Shown in pieces: positions 42,405 to 51,914 of a DNA stretch of 64,000 nt. The DNA lies in the NCBI RefSeq assembly GCF_003001675.1, contig NZ_PVYW01000017.1, positions 124,001 through 188,000 of the forward strand, written 5' to 3'. The notes beneath the pieces are model-generated. The model was given only the letters and a program-made list of their open reading frames with translations. It was not told the origin of the DNA and made no database searches. Both the position numbers and the translations under genes were made by a program. This DNA is from Cohnella sp. SGD-V74 (lineage in GTDB: Bacteria; Bacillota; Bacilli; Paenibacillales; Paenibacillaceae). Numbering within the stretch: the stretch's first letter is position 1; every line of letters begins with the position of its first letter.

Positions 42405-43919
42405 TCAGCGGGATTCGGCGGCGTTTTTGCGGTATGCGACGGGAGACAAGCCTACGTATTTGCGGAATTTGGCATGAAAATAATCGACGTTCGCATAGCC
42501 GACCTGCTCCGCGACCTGGTACACCTTCATGCCTTTGCGGAGCATTTCCTTCGCTTTCTCGATTCTGACCTTGTCCAGGTAGGTGTTGAAATAATCGCCC
42601 GTGGCGTTCTTGAACAGCTTGCCGAGATACGAGCTGTTGTAGCCCAGCACCTCGGCCAGCGCCTCCAGCTTCAAGTTGTCCGCGCTGTTGCGGTGGATCA
42701 GCTCGATCATGCGCTGCACCTGCTTGTCGGGCCCGGCTCCGGCGACGCTCAGCTTCTCCGCCGCCTTGCCGCAGATCGAGGCCAGGCGGGCGATCAGCCG
42801 CTCATACCGATACTCCTCGGACAGCGAAGCCAGCTCCGAATCGAGCGATTGCACGTATTCGCGAATTTCCGGGCGGGACTGCGCCAGCTTGGACAAAGCT
42901 GCCGACATTCGCGCCGCGAAGCCGGTCTTGACCTCCTGCTCGGACGCGCCCGCTCCCAGCCAGACCGCGCCGAGCCGGCGCAGCGCCGCTTCGGCGACAT
43001 CGGGGTTCGCCGCGTCGAGCGAGAGGAGCAGCTTCTCCTCCAGTTCGGTCGCGGCGGTCGCGTCCGCCGCGCCGTCCGGCAGCTTCGGTTCGTCGAAGAC
43101 GATGCTCCCGCCGGCGAACAGAAACCGGCGCTTCATCAGCTCCCGCGCCTTCTCGAACGACCGGACCAGTTCCGCCGACGTCTTAACCGCCCCGCCGGAC
43201 GCGACGTCGAAATCCGTCCCTTCGCACGCTTCGGCGATCAGGCGATACACCTTGCTCCCGGTCGACGACCGGTTGGACGCTTCCTTCAGCACGATGCCGA
43301 GATACGGCTCCGCGGAGAACACGATCCCTTCGTCCGACTGATCGAGCTTCTCCGTCAGTCTCCGCTTGATGCGGGCCACCGCCGAAGCGTCCGGTTCGCC
43401 TCGGCTCAGCAGCTTGACGAGCAGCACCTCGTAAGACGGCCAATTCAGGTCGGGCGCGGTGCCCCCGGCATCCCCTTCCCCGGACAGCAGCTTCTGGATG
43501 GCGTTCTCCCGCCCCCATCTTCCCGCCGCTTCCGCGCGTTCCTCCTGCAGAGCGCGCTTGACCTGCTCCAGATGCTTGGCCAGCTCATCCTCGTCGATCG
43601 GCTTGAGCAAGTAGCCGTCCACCTTCAGCTTCAGCGCCTCGCGCGCGTATTCGAAATCCGCATGCCCGCTCAGAATAAGAAACCGCGGGCAAGGACGACA
43701 CTTCTCCTGAACGCTGCGCAGCAATTGCAGGCCGTCCATTCCCGGCATGCGAATGTCCACGATCATCAGCTGGGGCGCGGCTTCGGGAAGCTTCCGAAGC
43801 GCTTCCAGCGCGTCGGCTGCCGCCTCCGTCACTTGGAAGCCGTGCTCCTGCCAATCGATGATCGTCCGAAGTCCCTCCCTGATTAACGGCTCGTCATCCA
43901 CGATCATGACCCGATACAT
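42405..43919 (-). CDS. Response regulator, receiver plus AraC HTH (YesN-like)
   Basis: 504 residues: receiver with D55 (IVDIRMPG) and Lys in YLLKPID, a long middle region, and C-terminal AraC domain (about 405-500; VLGYNSSYLGKLFKNATG and VGYANVDYFHAKFRKYVG). Its start overlaps the kinase end by 26 bases. Presumed activator of the adjacent transporter and perhaps of the divergent GH3 gene. Confidence 0.92.
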   Translation of the reverse strand: MYRVMIVDDEPLIREGLRTIIDWQEHGFQVTEAAADALEALRKLPEAAPQLMIVDIRMPGMDGLQLLRSVQEKCRPCPRFLILSGHADFEYAREALKLKVDGYLLKPIDEDELAKHLEQVKRALQEERAEAAGRWGRENAIQKLLSGEGDAGGTAPDLNWPSYEVLLVKLLSRGEPDASAVARIKRRLTEKLDQSDEGIVFSAEPYLGIVLKEASNRSSTGSKVYRLIAEACEGTDFDVASGGAVKTSAELVRSFEKARELMKRRFLFAGGSIVFDEPKLPDGAADATAATELEEKLLLSLDAANPDVAEAALRRLGAVWLGAGASEQEVKTGFAARMSAALSKLAQSRPEIREYVQSLDSELASLSEEYRYERLIARLASICGKAAEKLSVAGAGPDKQVQRMIELIHRNSADNLKLEALAEVLGYNSSYLGKLFKNATGDYFNTYLDKVRIEKAKEMLRKGMKVYQVAEQVGYANVDYFHAKFRKYVGLSPVAYRKNAAESR

Positions 43920-45696
43920 GTTCCGTCCCCCTCTCCAATGGAATGCAAAAGCTGATGCGCGTTCCCCGATGTTCTTCGCTCTCGATCGTCAGCCCCGAAC
44001 GCTCTCCGTATGTCATAACCAGCCTGTGCTGGATGTTATGAAGGCCGATCCTGTCCGCTTCCTGGCTCGCGAGCGAGCGAAGCACGTCCTCGCGCTTCGC
44101 CGCGGACATCCCGATGCCGTCGTCTTCGACGACGACCCGCAGAAGCTCGCCCTCCGGGTATGCTCTCACGACGACCGTGCCTCCCTCCACCGCTCTCTCC
44201 AGTCCGTGCACGACCGAATTTTCGACGAGCGGCTGGATCAGGAGAGGCAGCAGGGACGCCCTCTCCACGGAAGGATCGAGATGAAGCTCGTAATCGAGCC
44301 GGTCTTCGTGCCGGAACTTCTGGATTTCCAGATAACACCGCAAAATCTCGAACTCCTCGGCCAGCGCGATTTCTTTGCCGGTCAGCTCCAGGTTTTTCCT
44401 CATGAGCTTGCCCAGCATTTTCACCGTCTGGGAAATCTCCTTTTCCCCCTTCAAATGCGCCTTCATCCGGATCGACTCCAGCGCGTTGTACAAGAAGTGG
44501 GGATTGATCTGGCTCGCGAGCATCTTCAGCTTGATCTCGTTCTGCTTGCGCTCCAGCTCGCGGGTCTGCTCGTGGGAGGATTGGACCTCGTCCATCAGTT
44601 CGCGAATGCTGCCGACCATCTGATTGAACTGCCGTTTGATCTGCCCGATCTCGTCGCTGCCGTCCACGGTCAGCTCCGTATTGAAATTGCCCATCGACAC
44701 TTTATTGATCTGTTTGCTGAATTTAAGCAGCCGGTTCGTGAGCACGGTGCAGATCGAGTAGATCAGGACGAGCGAGACGACGAACACGACGGTCATAATT
44801 TGAAAGCCGATCGTGCTGATCCGGTTCGCCTCTTTCATGATGCTCTCCACCGGAAAGACGGAGACGACTTTAAGCCCGTTGTAGCTGTTCTCCGGCTTAA
44901 GCGCGTCGACGATCACCTGGGAGCTGACTCCGCCGACCGCCAGCTCGTACTTGCCCGGTTCCAGAGAAGCGATCTGCTCCCCCCAATCCAGCTCGTTCAG
45001 CTTCTTGCCGATCATGCCGGGACGGTTGGAAGCGACGACGACCCCGCGTTCGTCGGCCAGCGCGATCTCCGGTTCCTCCTGCGCCATAATCGCATTCAGC
45101 TCGTTCGTATTGACGTCGACCTGCAGCAAGCCGACCGAGCGGGTTTTCTGAAAATAGACGCTGCGAACGAGACTGAGCATGCTGGACGAGGATCGCGATT
45201 CGTTCGGGAAGTAATACCAGCCCAGCCTTCCGGTCTGGGCGATCGCCGCTTGGTACCAGAACGTCTGCTGCGTTTTGGCGTCGAGCGGGGTGAATTCCCA
45301 GTTGTCGATGAGCGTCGGGTTATCCGCGTACACTTTGACCCTCGTGATCTCGGAATTGAAATCGAGAAATACTTTGAATTTGGTATAGCTCCAGTAAGCG
45401 TCCACGACCTGGAAAACGTTCTGGTAACGCGTCGTCGCGATGTCCTCCATATCGGTATCCACCGAAAGCTGGTTGGAGAGCAGCATCGGCACGCCGAGCA
45501 TCTCCTGCACGCGGCTTTTGACCCGTTCCACCGTGCTTTCCGACTGCTCGGTCGCCCGTGTCAGCGCGGTCTGACGAAATTCGTGAACGACGAAAAGCCC
45601 TACGATCATGAAGGGAAGGATGAAGAAAAGCATATACGACCACACCATTTTGTTGCGCAGTTTCATGTCGTTGAATCTTCTGGCGTATCCCTTCAT
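43894..45696 (-). CDS. Sensor histidine kinase (YesM-like)
   Basis: 600 residues: membrane segment near 20-40, extracellular dCache-like sensor, second membrane segment (FQIMTVVFVVSLVLIYSI), HAMP, His_kinase domain with His in QINPHFLYNALESIRM, and ATPase domain (VVEDDGIGM, GLHNIQHRLVM). The ATG at 45696 is close behind GGGGGAGGG; the in-frame GTG 45714 would include that site. Divergent from the GH3 gene. Confidence 0.92.
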   Translation of the reverse strand: MKGYARRFNDMKLRNKMVWSYMLFFILPFMIVGLFVVHEFRQTALTRATEQSESTVERVKSRVQEMLGVPMLLSNQLSVDTDMEDIATTRYQNVFQVVDAYWSYTKFKVFLDFNSEITRVKVYADNPTLIDNWEFTPLDAKTQQTFWYQAAIAQTGRLGWYYFPNESRSSSSMLSLVRSVYFQKTRSVGLLQVDVNTNELNAIMAQEEPEIALADERGVVVASNRPGMIGKKLNELDWGEQIASLEPGKYELAVGGVSSQVIVDALKPENSYNGLKVVSVFPVESIMKEANRISTIGFQIMTVVFVVSLVLIYSICTVLTNRLLKFSKQINKVSMGNFNTELTVDGSDEIGQIKRQFNQMVGSIRELMDEVQSSHEQTRELERKQNEIKLKMLASQINPHFLYNALESIRMKAHLKGEKEISQTVKMLGKLMRKNLELTGKEIALAEEFEILRCYLEIQKFRHEDRLDYELHLDPSVERASLLPLLIQPLVENSVVHGLERAVEGGTVVVRAYPEGELLRVVVEDDGIGMSAAKREDVLRSLASQEADRIGLHNIQHRLVMTYGERSGLTIESEEHRGTRISFCIPLERGTEHVSGHDRG

Positions 45697-45743
45697 CGGC
45701 CCTCCCCCTTTCACTACTAGTTATAGGCGAGCGTTCGGAACAA

Positions 45744-45757
45744 TGCAAGCGGTTTCC
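45744..45757 (+). promoter_or_regulatory. cre-like site between kinase and GH3 genes
   Basis: TGCAAGCGGTTTCC fits the core of the CcpA cre consensus (TGNAANCGNTNNCW) except at the last base. Located in the divergent control region upstream of the GH3 gene. Confidence 0.4.
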
Positions 45758-45865
45758 TGATGTTCATATGATTTTATGTCGAATGTTCCGGGTATTGCGA
45801 GCCTTGCCGGAATGATAGAATGAACGGAAACTATCGGCTTGCGCCGTCGAAATGGAGGAACTTCC

Positions 45866-48853
45866 TTGTCCGCAACCGACTATCCGTTCCGCAATCCAGA
45901 CCTCCCTTTGGAGACCCGCGTCCGGGATTTAGTAAGCCGACTGACGTTAGGCGAGAAAATCAACCAGATGTGCCAATATCAAGACGAGGTTCCCCGCCTC
46001 GGCATCGCGAAATACAAACACGGCACCGAGGCAGCGCACGGGATCGCGTGGCTTGGGGAAGCGACCGCGTTCCCGCAGCCATTCGGCCTGGCGTGTACCT
46101 GGGACGAAGAGCTGCTGCGAGAGGTGGGCCGAGTAATCGGTACGGAGGCGAGAGGCTTCTTCGCGCGCGATCCGGCTCTGCACGGACTGACGCTGTGGGC
46201 GCCGACCGTGGATCTGCTGCGCGACCCGCGGTGGGGCCGCACGGACGAGGGCTACGGCGAAGATCCGATTCACGCGGGAAAAATGGCGGCGGCGCTCGTG
46301 CGCGGCATCCAGGGGGATCACCCTTTTTACCTGCGCGCTGTCGCGTCTCCGAAGCATTTTATCGGCAACAACAACGAGGTCGGGCGCGGCGAACGGTCCG
46401 TCAGCATCGACCCTCGCAATATGCGCGAGTCCTACTTGAAGGCGTTCGAGATTCCGTTCCGCGAAGGCGGCGCGCAGTCGATGATGACGTCGTACAACTC
46501 CGTCAACGGCGTGCCCGCCAACCTGAATCCGGACATTAACGGAGTCGTCAAGCGGGAGTGGGGCATGGACGGGTTCGTCGTCAGCGATGCCGGGGACGTG
46601 CTCGGGACGGTGAACGACCACAAATACGTGCCGGATTACAAGCAAGCGGTTGCGGCCTCAATCCGGGCCGGCATCGACAGTATTACCGACGACCACGATA
46701 TCGTGAAGCAGGCGATCCGCGACGCGCTGAAGGAAGGACTGCTGGAGGAGAGCGATCTCGACAACGCCCTTCGCAACACGTTCCGCGTGCGGATGCGGCT
46801 CGGCGAATTCGATCCTCCGGAGCGCAACCCTTACGCCTCGATCGGCGAGTCGGCCATTCTCGCGCCGGAACACCGCGCCGTATCGCTGGAGGCGGCTCGC
46901 AAAAACGTCGTGCTGCTGAAAAACGACGGCTCTCTTCCTCTGTCGGTTGGGTCGGGTCGAGCGAGGGAGTCTGACGGGTCGGCTCGTTCGGGCCCCCGTA
47001 TCGCCGTCATCGGGCCGCTGGCCGACATCGTCTATCGGGACTGGTACAGCGGGACTCTGCCGTATACGGTCACTCCGCTTGAGGGAATCCGCTCGCGCCA
47101 GGAAACGTCCGGAGGCAGCGTCACTTATGCGGAGGGAATCGACCGCGTGCGGCTGTCCGTGAACGGGCGATACGTTCGCATACGCGAGGACGGCAAGCTG
47201 GCCGCCGACAGTTCGGCCGTGCAGGCGGAAACGTTCGCCGTCGCGGATTGGGGCTGGCGCTCGCATACGCTCGTCGCCGCAAGCACGGGGCTGTACGTAA
47301 CGACGGACGATGCGCATCTGACGGCTGATTCGAGGGAAATTTTCGGCTGGTTCACCAAGGAGACATTCCTCATCGACCGCTGCGCGGATGGCGAGCGCTG
47401 GCGCTTGCGAACTTGGAATGACGCAGCCGTGGGCGTTGCCGGAGACGGGGAGGACGCCGGTCTGCTGACCGTCGATGGAGCCGAAGCGGAGGAACGTTCG
47501 ACGCTGGGGTCTCCGGAGGAGCACGGCGCGTCGGAGCGCATGCGGTCCGACGTCGCAGCGATTCGCCCGGCGCTGTTCAACGCGGAGCTGGCGACCGACG
47601 GCTTGCAGGAAGCGCGGGAAGCGGCGAGCGAGGCGGAAGCCGCCGTCGTGTTCGTCGGCAACCATCCGCTCGTCAACGGCAAGGAGACGATCGATCGGCC
47701 CGGATTGGAGCTGCCCGAAGCGCAGCTTGAGCTGATTCGCGCGACGGCCGAAGCCAATCCCAACACGATCGTCGTTATCGTCGGCAGCTATCCGTTCGCG
47801 CTCGGCAAGGCGAAGGAACTGGCGAAAGCCGTTCTGTACACCTCCCATGCCGGTCCCGAACTGGGCAATGCGATCGCCGACGTCCTGTTCGGCGACGTCT
47901 CCCCTGCAGGAAGGCTGAACATGACATGGCACCGGTCGGTCGAGCAGCTTCCCGACATCATGGAGTACGACTTGATCCGAGGGCAGCGCACGTACCGCTA
48001 CTTTGACGGAGAGCCCGAGTTCCCGTTCGGTCACGGACTGACGTATGCGGAGTTCCGCTATACGGAACTCCGTCTCGAGTCGGGAGAAGTGCGGGAAGGC
48101 GGCTCGGTCGGCGTCGAGGTCGAGGTTCGCAACGAAGGATGCATCGACAGCGACGAAGTCGTCCAGCTCTATGGAGCGGCCCGTTCGTCACGGGTGAAGC
48201 GCCCGATCCGGCAATTGCTCGCGTTTAAGCGCGTGCGCATCCCTGCTGGCGGCTCTATTACCGTATCGTTCCGCATAGCCGCATTGGACTTGGCGTTCTG
48301 GGACGTGACCCGCGATCGCTGGTGCGTCGAGACCGCGCAATGGACGCTGGCCGCCGGTCCTTCTTCGGCGGATTGGAGGCTGGAGACGACGCTAGACGTC
48401 ATCGGGGAAACGGTGCCTCCGCGCGATCCGACTCTGCGTACTCGCGCGATGAATTACGACGATTGCTCCGAAGTTTACTTGGACGAGTGCGCGGAGGGAG
48501 GCACCGCCGTGGTCGCCAAGCCGGGCGCGTGGCTGCGGTTTGAGGATGCGTTGTTCCGGGGCGGGATCGTTCAGTTCGAGGCGCGTATCGCGGGAGATCC
48601 GGACGGCCGTGTCGGACTTCGGCTCGACGGACCGGACGGGATTGCCGAATTCGCAGCCGTCGAAAGCTTGCCCGGCGGGCCGAACGGGGGTGCCGCCTTC
48701 GGGGCTGGCGAAGATCCAGCTGGCGCTCCGGAGCCGGCGAATACGCATGGCTGGCGCACATTAGTTTGCCCGGTCTCCGTACCGTCTGGACGGTATGACA
48801 TAACCCTCTCGCTCGGCGAAGGAATGGCCTTGAGCTGGTTCAGATTCGCTTAA
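45866..48853 (+). CDS. GH3 beta-glycosidase (xylosidase/glucosidase-like)
   Basis: 995-residue GH3 enzyme: N-terminal barrel (about 1-320) with nucleophile D241 (GFVVSDAGD) and substrate motif KHFIGNNNE; second domain from about 335; an inserted beta-rich segment (about 425-560); fibronectin-like domain (about 715-790); and a C-terminal beta-rich stretch (about 855-995, AWLRFEDALFRGGIVQFEARIAG) that resembles a CBM6-type carbohydrate-binding module. No signal peptide, so it should cleave imported oligosaccharides. The start is TTG 45866, seven bases after GGAGG; a TTG at 45839 lacks a site. Divergent from the kinase. The exact sugar cannot be read from sequence. Confidence 0.88.
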   Translation: MSATDYPFRNPDLPLETRVRDLVSRLTLGEKINQMCQYQDEVPRLGIAKYKHGTEAAHGIAWLGEATAFPQPFGLACTWDEELLREVGRVIGTEARGFFARDPALHGLTLWAPTVDLLRDPRWGRTDEGYGEDPIHAGKMAAALVRGIQGDHPFYLRAVASPKHFIGNNNEVGRGERSVSIDPRNMRESYLKAFEIPFREGGAQSMMTSYNSVNGVPANLNPDINGVVKREWGMDGFVVSDAGDVLGTVNDHKYVPDYKQAVAASIRAGIDSITDDHDIVKQAIRDALKEGLLEESDLDNALRNTFRVRMRLGEFDPPERNPYASIGESAILAPEHRAVSLEAARKNVVLLKNDGSLPLSVGSGRARESDGSARSGPRIAVIGPLADIVYRDWYSGTLPYTVTPLEGIRSRQETSGGSVTYAEGIDRVRLSVNGRYVRIREDGKLAADSSAVQAETFAVADWGWRSHTLVAASTGLYVTTDDAHLTADSREIFGWFTKETFLIDRCADGERWRLRTWNDAAVGVAGDGEDAGLLTVDGAEAEERSTLGSPEEHGASERMRSDVAAIRPALFNAELATDGLQEAREAASEAEAAVVFVGNHPLVNGKETIDRPGLELPEAQLELIRATAEANPNTIVVIVGSYPFALGKAKELAKAVLYTSHAGPELGNAIADVLFGDVSPAGRLNMTWHRSVEQLPDIMEYDLIRGQRTYRYFDGEPEFPFGHGLTYAEFRYTELRLESGEVREGGSVGVEVEVRNEGCIDSDEVVQLYGAARSSRVKRPIRQLLAFKRVRIPAGGSITVSFRIAALDLAFWDVTRDRWCVETAQWTLAAGPSSADWRLETTLDVIGETVPPRDPTLRTRAMNYDDCSEVYLDECAEGGTAVVAKPGAWLRFEDALFRGGIVQFEARIAGDPDGRVGLRLDGPDGIAEFAAVESLPGGPNGGAAFGAGEDPAGAPEPANTHGWRTLVCPVSVPSGRYDITLSLGEGMALSWFRFA

Positions 48854-48870
48854 GCTTATTTAGGAAAACG

Positions 48871-48912
48871 AAAATAACCCTCCCAGGTTCGCGCCACGGA
48901 AAGGGTTATTTT
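48871..48912. terminator. Bidirectional terminator between GH3 and Rrf2 genes
   Basis: Arms AAAATAACCCT / AGGGTTATTTT that supply T-runs in both directions, between converging genes. Confidence 0.8.
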
Positions 48913-48956
48913 CTAGTTTCTACTGGAGGTTTCCCATCCAATTTGTCTTGTCCTAC

Positions 48957-49421
48957 TTATTTATCCGCCGCCGCGCTCGCGAAACTGCCGGCGCGTTCGG
49001 CGATCTGTCCGATCGTGTAGCGTTCCAGCACAAGCAAAATGGCGCGATCCATCTCGCCCGTCACCTCGGCGAAAATCACGTTCATCTCCTTGCCGAAGGC
49101 GTGATCGCCCGCCGTCTCCCGAATGCCCGAGCATAGAGGGTCGGCAACTTGAAGAACCGAGAACACCTCGGCCAGCGTGATCGAATTCGGATCTCTTCTT
49201 AATCGGTATCCGCCGTCCCGACCTTCGCGAGTTTCCAGAATGCCGCCCTTCGCCAGAAGGGACAGAATGCGTCGGAGCAAAGTCGCTTCCGACTGCAGCA
49301 TCTTGGCGAGCTCCGCGCTCGGACAGGTGCGTATGCAATCCTTCGAGAGGACCACAAGCGCCTGCAGCGCCAGCCCGAACCACTTGGGATGGTAGGAACC
49401 GACGCACTTCTCCGGATTCAT
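48957..49421 (-). CDS. Rrf2-family regulator
   Basis: 154 residues. The N-terminal winged helix (ALQALVVLSKD...LAKMLQSEATLLRRILSLLAKGGILETREGRDGGYRLRR) is typical Rrf2, including the wing GRDGGY. Cysteines are present (C5, C27, C31 and one in DPLCSG) but not in the three-Cys cluster pattern of IscR/NsrR, so iron-sulphur sensing is doubtful. ATG 49421 lies seven bases after GGAGG. Target unknown. Confidence 0.85.
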   Translation of the reverse strand: MNPEKCVGSYHPKWFGLALQALVVLSKDCIRTCPSAELAKMLQSEATLLRRILSLLAKGGILETREGRDGGYRLRRDPNSITLAEVFSVLQVADPLCSGIRETAGDHAFGKEMNVIFAEVTGEMDRAILLVLERYTIGQIAERAGSFASAAADK

Positions 49422-49498
49422 GCAATCGCCTCCAATTGCTTGAATTGTACCGGATTGCTTCCCCCGGAGCAAGAGGCAAATCATGCTTTTCGCAAAAA

Positions 49499-49531
49499 GC
49501 TCCGGCCGCCTGGCTTCCAAGCGGCCGGAGC
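49499..49531 (-). terminator. Terminator of the tex gene
   Basis: Eleven-base stem GCTCCGGCCGC / GCGGCCGGAGC; the minus strand continues with TTTTT. It lies just past the tex stop. Confidence 0.85.
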
Positions 49532-49542
49532 CTTTCCGTTCT

Positions 49543-51735
49543 TTACGGCTGACGCATCGTCAAGCTCACTCGGCCTTTCTTCAGATCGACGCCGAGCACC
49601 CATACGGTGACCGTATCACCGACGGCGACCACTTCGGTCGGATGCTTGACGAATTTGTTGCTGATCTGGGAAATGTGCACGAGCCCGTCGTTCTTGATGC
49701 CGATATCGACGAAAGCGCCGAAATCGACGACGTTGCGCACCGTCCCTTGCAGTTCCATTCCCGGCTTCAAATCCTCGATATCGAGCACGTCCGTATGGAA
49801 GATCGGAGGCGGTAGCTCGTCGCGCGGATCCCGTCCCGGACGCTGCAAGCTGTCCACGATGTCGCGCAGCGTCGGGATGCCGACGCCGAGCCGCTCCGAC
49901 ACGTCCTCCAGACGCACCTCGGCCAGCTTCGCCTTCAGCTCTTCCGTGCCGATATCCGTCAGCTTCAGCCCGAGCTCCTTGAACAGCTTGCCGACCACGG
50001 CGTACGACTCGGGGTGAATCGGCGTCCGGTCGAGCGGATTCGCTCCGTCCGAGATCCGCAGGAAACCCGCGCACTGTTCGAACGTTTTCGCGCCGAGGCG
50101 CGGCACCTTCTGGATTTGCGAACGCTCCGTGAACTTGCCCTTCTCCTCGCGCAGCTTCACGATATTGCGCGCCATCGTCGCGTTGATGCCGGATACGTAG
50201 GAGAGCAGCGAAGGAGAAGCCGTATTGACGTCCACTCCGACGTGGTTAACCGCCGATTCTACAACTCCGGTTAGGCTCTCGTCCAGCCTCTTCTGCGTCA
50301 CGTCGTGCTGATATTGGCCGACGCCGATCGCTTTCGGCTCGATCTTCACCAGCTCGGCGAGAGGGTCCTGCAGACGGCGGGCGATGGAGACGGCGCTGCG
50401 CTCCGACACGTCCAGATCCGGGAACTCCTCCGCGGCCAGCTTGGACGCCGAGTAGACGCTCGCACCGGCCTCGTTTACGATCAAATATTGCAGGTCGCGC
50501 TCGGGCATCGCTTTGATGATTCCAACCGCGAACTGCTCGGTCTCCCTCGATCCCGTGCCGTTGCCGATGACGATCAGCCCGACTCCGTATTGATTGATCA
50601 ACCGCCGGAAGACGACTTCCGCCTCCGCTTTCTTGTTGTGAGGAGGAGTCGGGTACGTGACCGCCACTTCCAGCAGCTTGCCCGTATCGTCGACGACGGC
50701 CAGCTTGCACCCGGTCCGGTACGCCGGATCGACGCCGAGCACGACTCTCCCTTTGACGGGCGGCTGGAGCAGCAGATTGCGCAGATTTTCCGAGAAAATG
50801 CCGATGGCATGCTCCTCCGCTTTCTCCGTCAGCTCTCCCCGCAGCTCCCGTTCGATCGACGGAGCGATCAGCCGCTTGTACGCGTCTTCCGCCGCGGCAG
50901 CCAGCGTGTCCCGAGCGGGACCCGGCCCCTTGATCGTCCTGCGGTTGATCTCGTCCACGATCCGGTCGGCCGGCACGTCAATCGAGACGCCCAGAAACTC
51001 CTCTCGCTCGCCCCGATTGATCGCCAGCACCCGATGCGGCGGCAGACGCCGGACCGGCTCCGAATATTGATAGTACATTTCATAGACGGACTCCGCTTCC
51101 GCGTCCTTCGCTTTGCTGATCAGCACGCCTTGATCCCACGTGAACTTGCGCACCCAGCGCCGGATGCCGGCATCGTCGGCCAGCCCTTCCGCCACGATGT
51201 CCGAGGCGCCCTGGATCGCTTCCTCAACGGTACCGACGCCCTTCTCCGCGTCTATGTATTTCGCCGCTTCCGCCCGCAGGTCGCCCTGTCTCGGCTGCGA
51301 CAGCAGCCACAACGCGAGCGGCTCCAGGCCGCGCTCCTTGGCGACGCTTGCCCTCGTCTTGCGCTTCTGCCGGTACGGCCGGTACAGATCCTCGACCTCC
51401 TGCAGCTTAACCGCCTTCTCGATGGCCGCTTGCAGCTCGGGAGTCAGCTTGCCCTGCTCCTCGATCAGGCGAATGACTTCGCCTTTGCGGTCCTCCAGCC
51501 CTTTCAGGTACGTGCGGCGGTCGTCGATCGCGCGAAGCTGCACCTCGTCGAGCTCCCCGGTCATTTCTTTACGGTATCGGGCGATAAAAGGAATCGTATT
51601 CCCGTCGTCCAGCAAAGCCGCGACCGTTCGCACCTGGCCCAAGCCAAGCCCGAGCTCGCCCGCGATCTGCTTGATCATTCTTTCTTGCGCATTCTGTACC
51701 GCATTCTGTATCGCGTTCTCGTTCCCCACACTCAT
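49543..51735 (-). CDS. tex: Tex, S1-domain nucleic-acid-binding protein
   Basis: 730-residue Tex. N-terminal helical region (QVRTVAALLDDGNTIPFIARYRKEMTG), YqgF-like domain (GVDPAYRTGCKLAVVD), helix-hairpin-helix segment (VDVNTASPSLLSYVSGINATMARNIV) and C-terminal S1 domain (GMELQGTVRNVVDFGAFVDIGIKNDGLVHISQIS). Usually linked to transcription and RNA processing. ATG 51735 follows GGGGGG; the frame from 51801 is not needed. Confidence 0.93.
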   Translation of the reverse strand: MSVGNENAIQNAVQNAQERMIKQIAGELGLGLGQVRTVAALLDDGNTIPFIARYRKEMTGELDEVQLRAIDDRRTYLKGLEDRKGEVIRLIEEQGKLTPELQAAIEKAVKLQEVEDLYRPYRQKRKTRASVAKERGLEPLALWLLSQPRQGDLRAEAAKYIDAEKGVGTVEEAIQGASDIVAEGLADDAGIRRWVRKFTWDQGVLISKAKDAEAESVYEMYYQYSEPVRRLPPHRVLAINRGEREEFLGVSIDVPADRIVDEINRRTIKGPGPARDTLAAAAEDAYKRLIAPSIERELRGELTEKAEEHAIGIFSENLRNLLLQPPVKGRVVLGVDPAYRTGCKLAVVDDTGKLLEVAVTYPTPPHNKKAEAEVVFRRLINQYGVGLIVIGNGTGSRETEQFAVGIIKAMPERDLQYLIVNEAGASVYSASKLAAEEFPDLDVSERSAVSIARRLQDPLAELVKIEPKAIGVGQYQHDVTQKRLDESLTGVVESAVNHVGVDVNTASPSLLSYVSGINATMARNIVKLREEKGKFTERSQIQKVPRLGAKTFEQCAGFLRISDGANPLDRTPIHPESYAVVGKLFKELGLKLTDIGTEELKAKLAEVRLEDVSERLGVGIPTLRDIVDSLQRPGRDPRDELPPPIFHTDVLDIEDLKPGMELQGTVRNVVDFGAFVDIGIKNDGLVHISQISNKFVKHPTEVVAVGDTVTVWVLGVDLKKGRVSLTMRQP

Positions 51736-51914
51736 CGATTCGTGCCCCCCGCAGCTATTTGTGCATCCTTTTATTATGTCGTTCCGCGCTCCGTTAGGCA
51801 AGCTTAACGAAGTATGACCGGCAACCTCGAAGACTTGCCTTGCGCAGTTGACCGAACGATGGATTGCCTTCTATGCTGGATACTATAAATCACAGAAGAA
51901 GCGGGGGTGCTGTC

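Noticed and set aside
43747-45720. 657-residue plus-strand frame opposite the kinase gene
   Set aside because: Antisense shadow; the kinase on the other strand has all family motifs.
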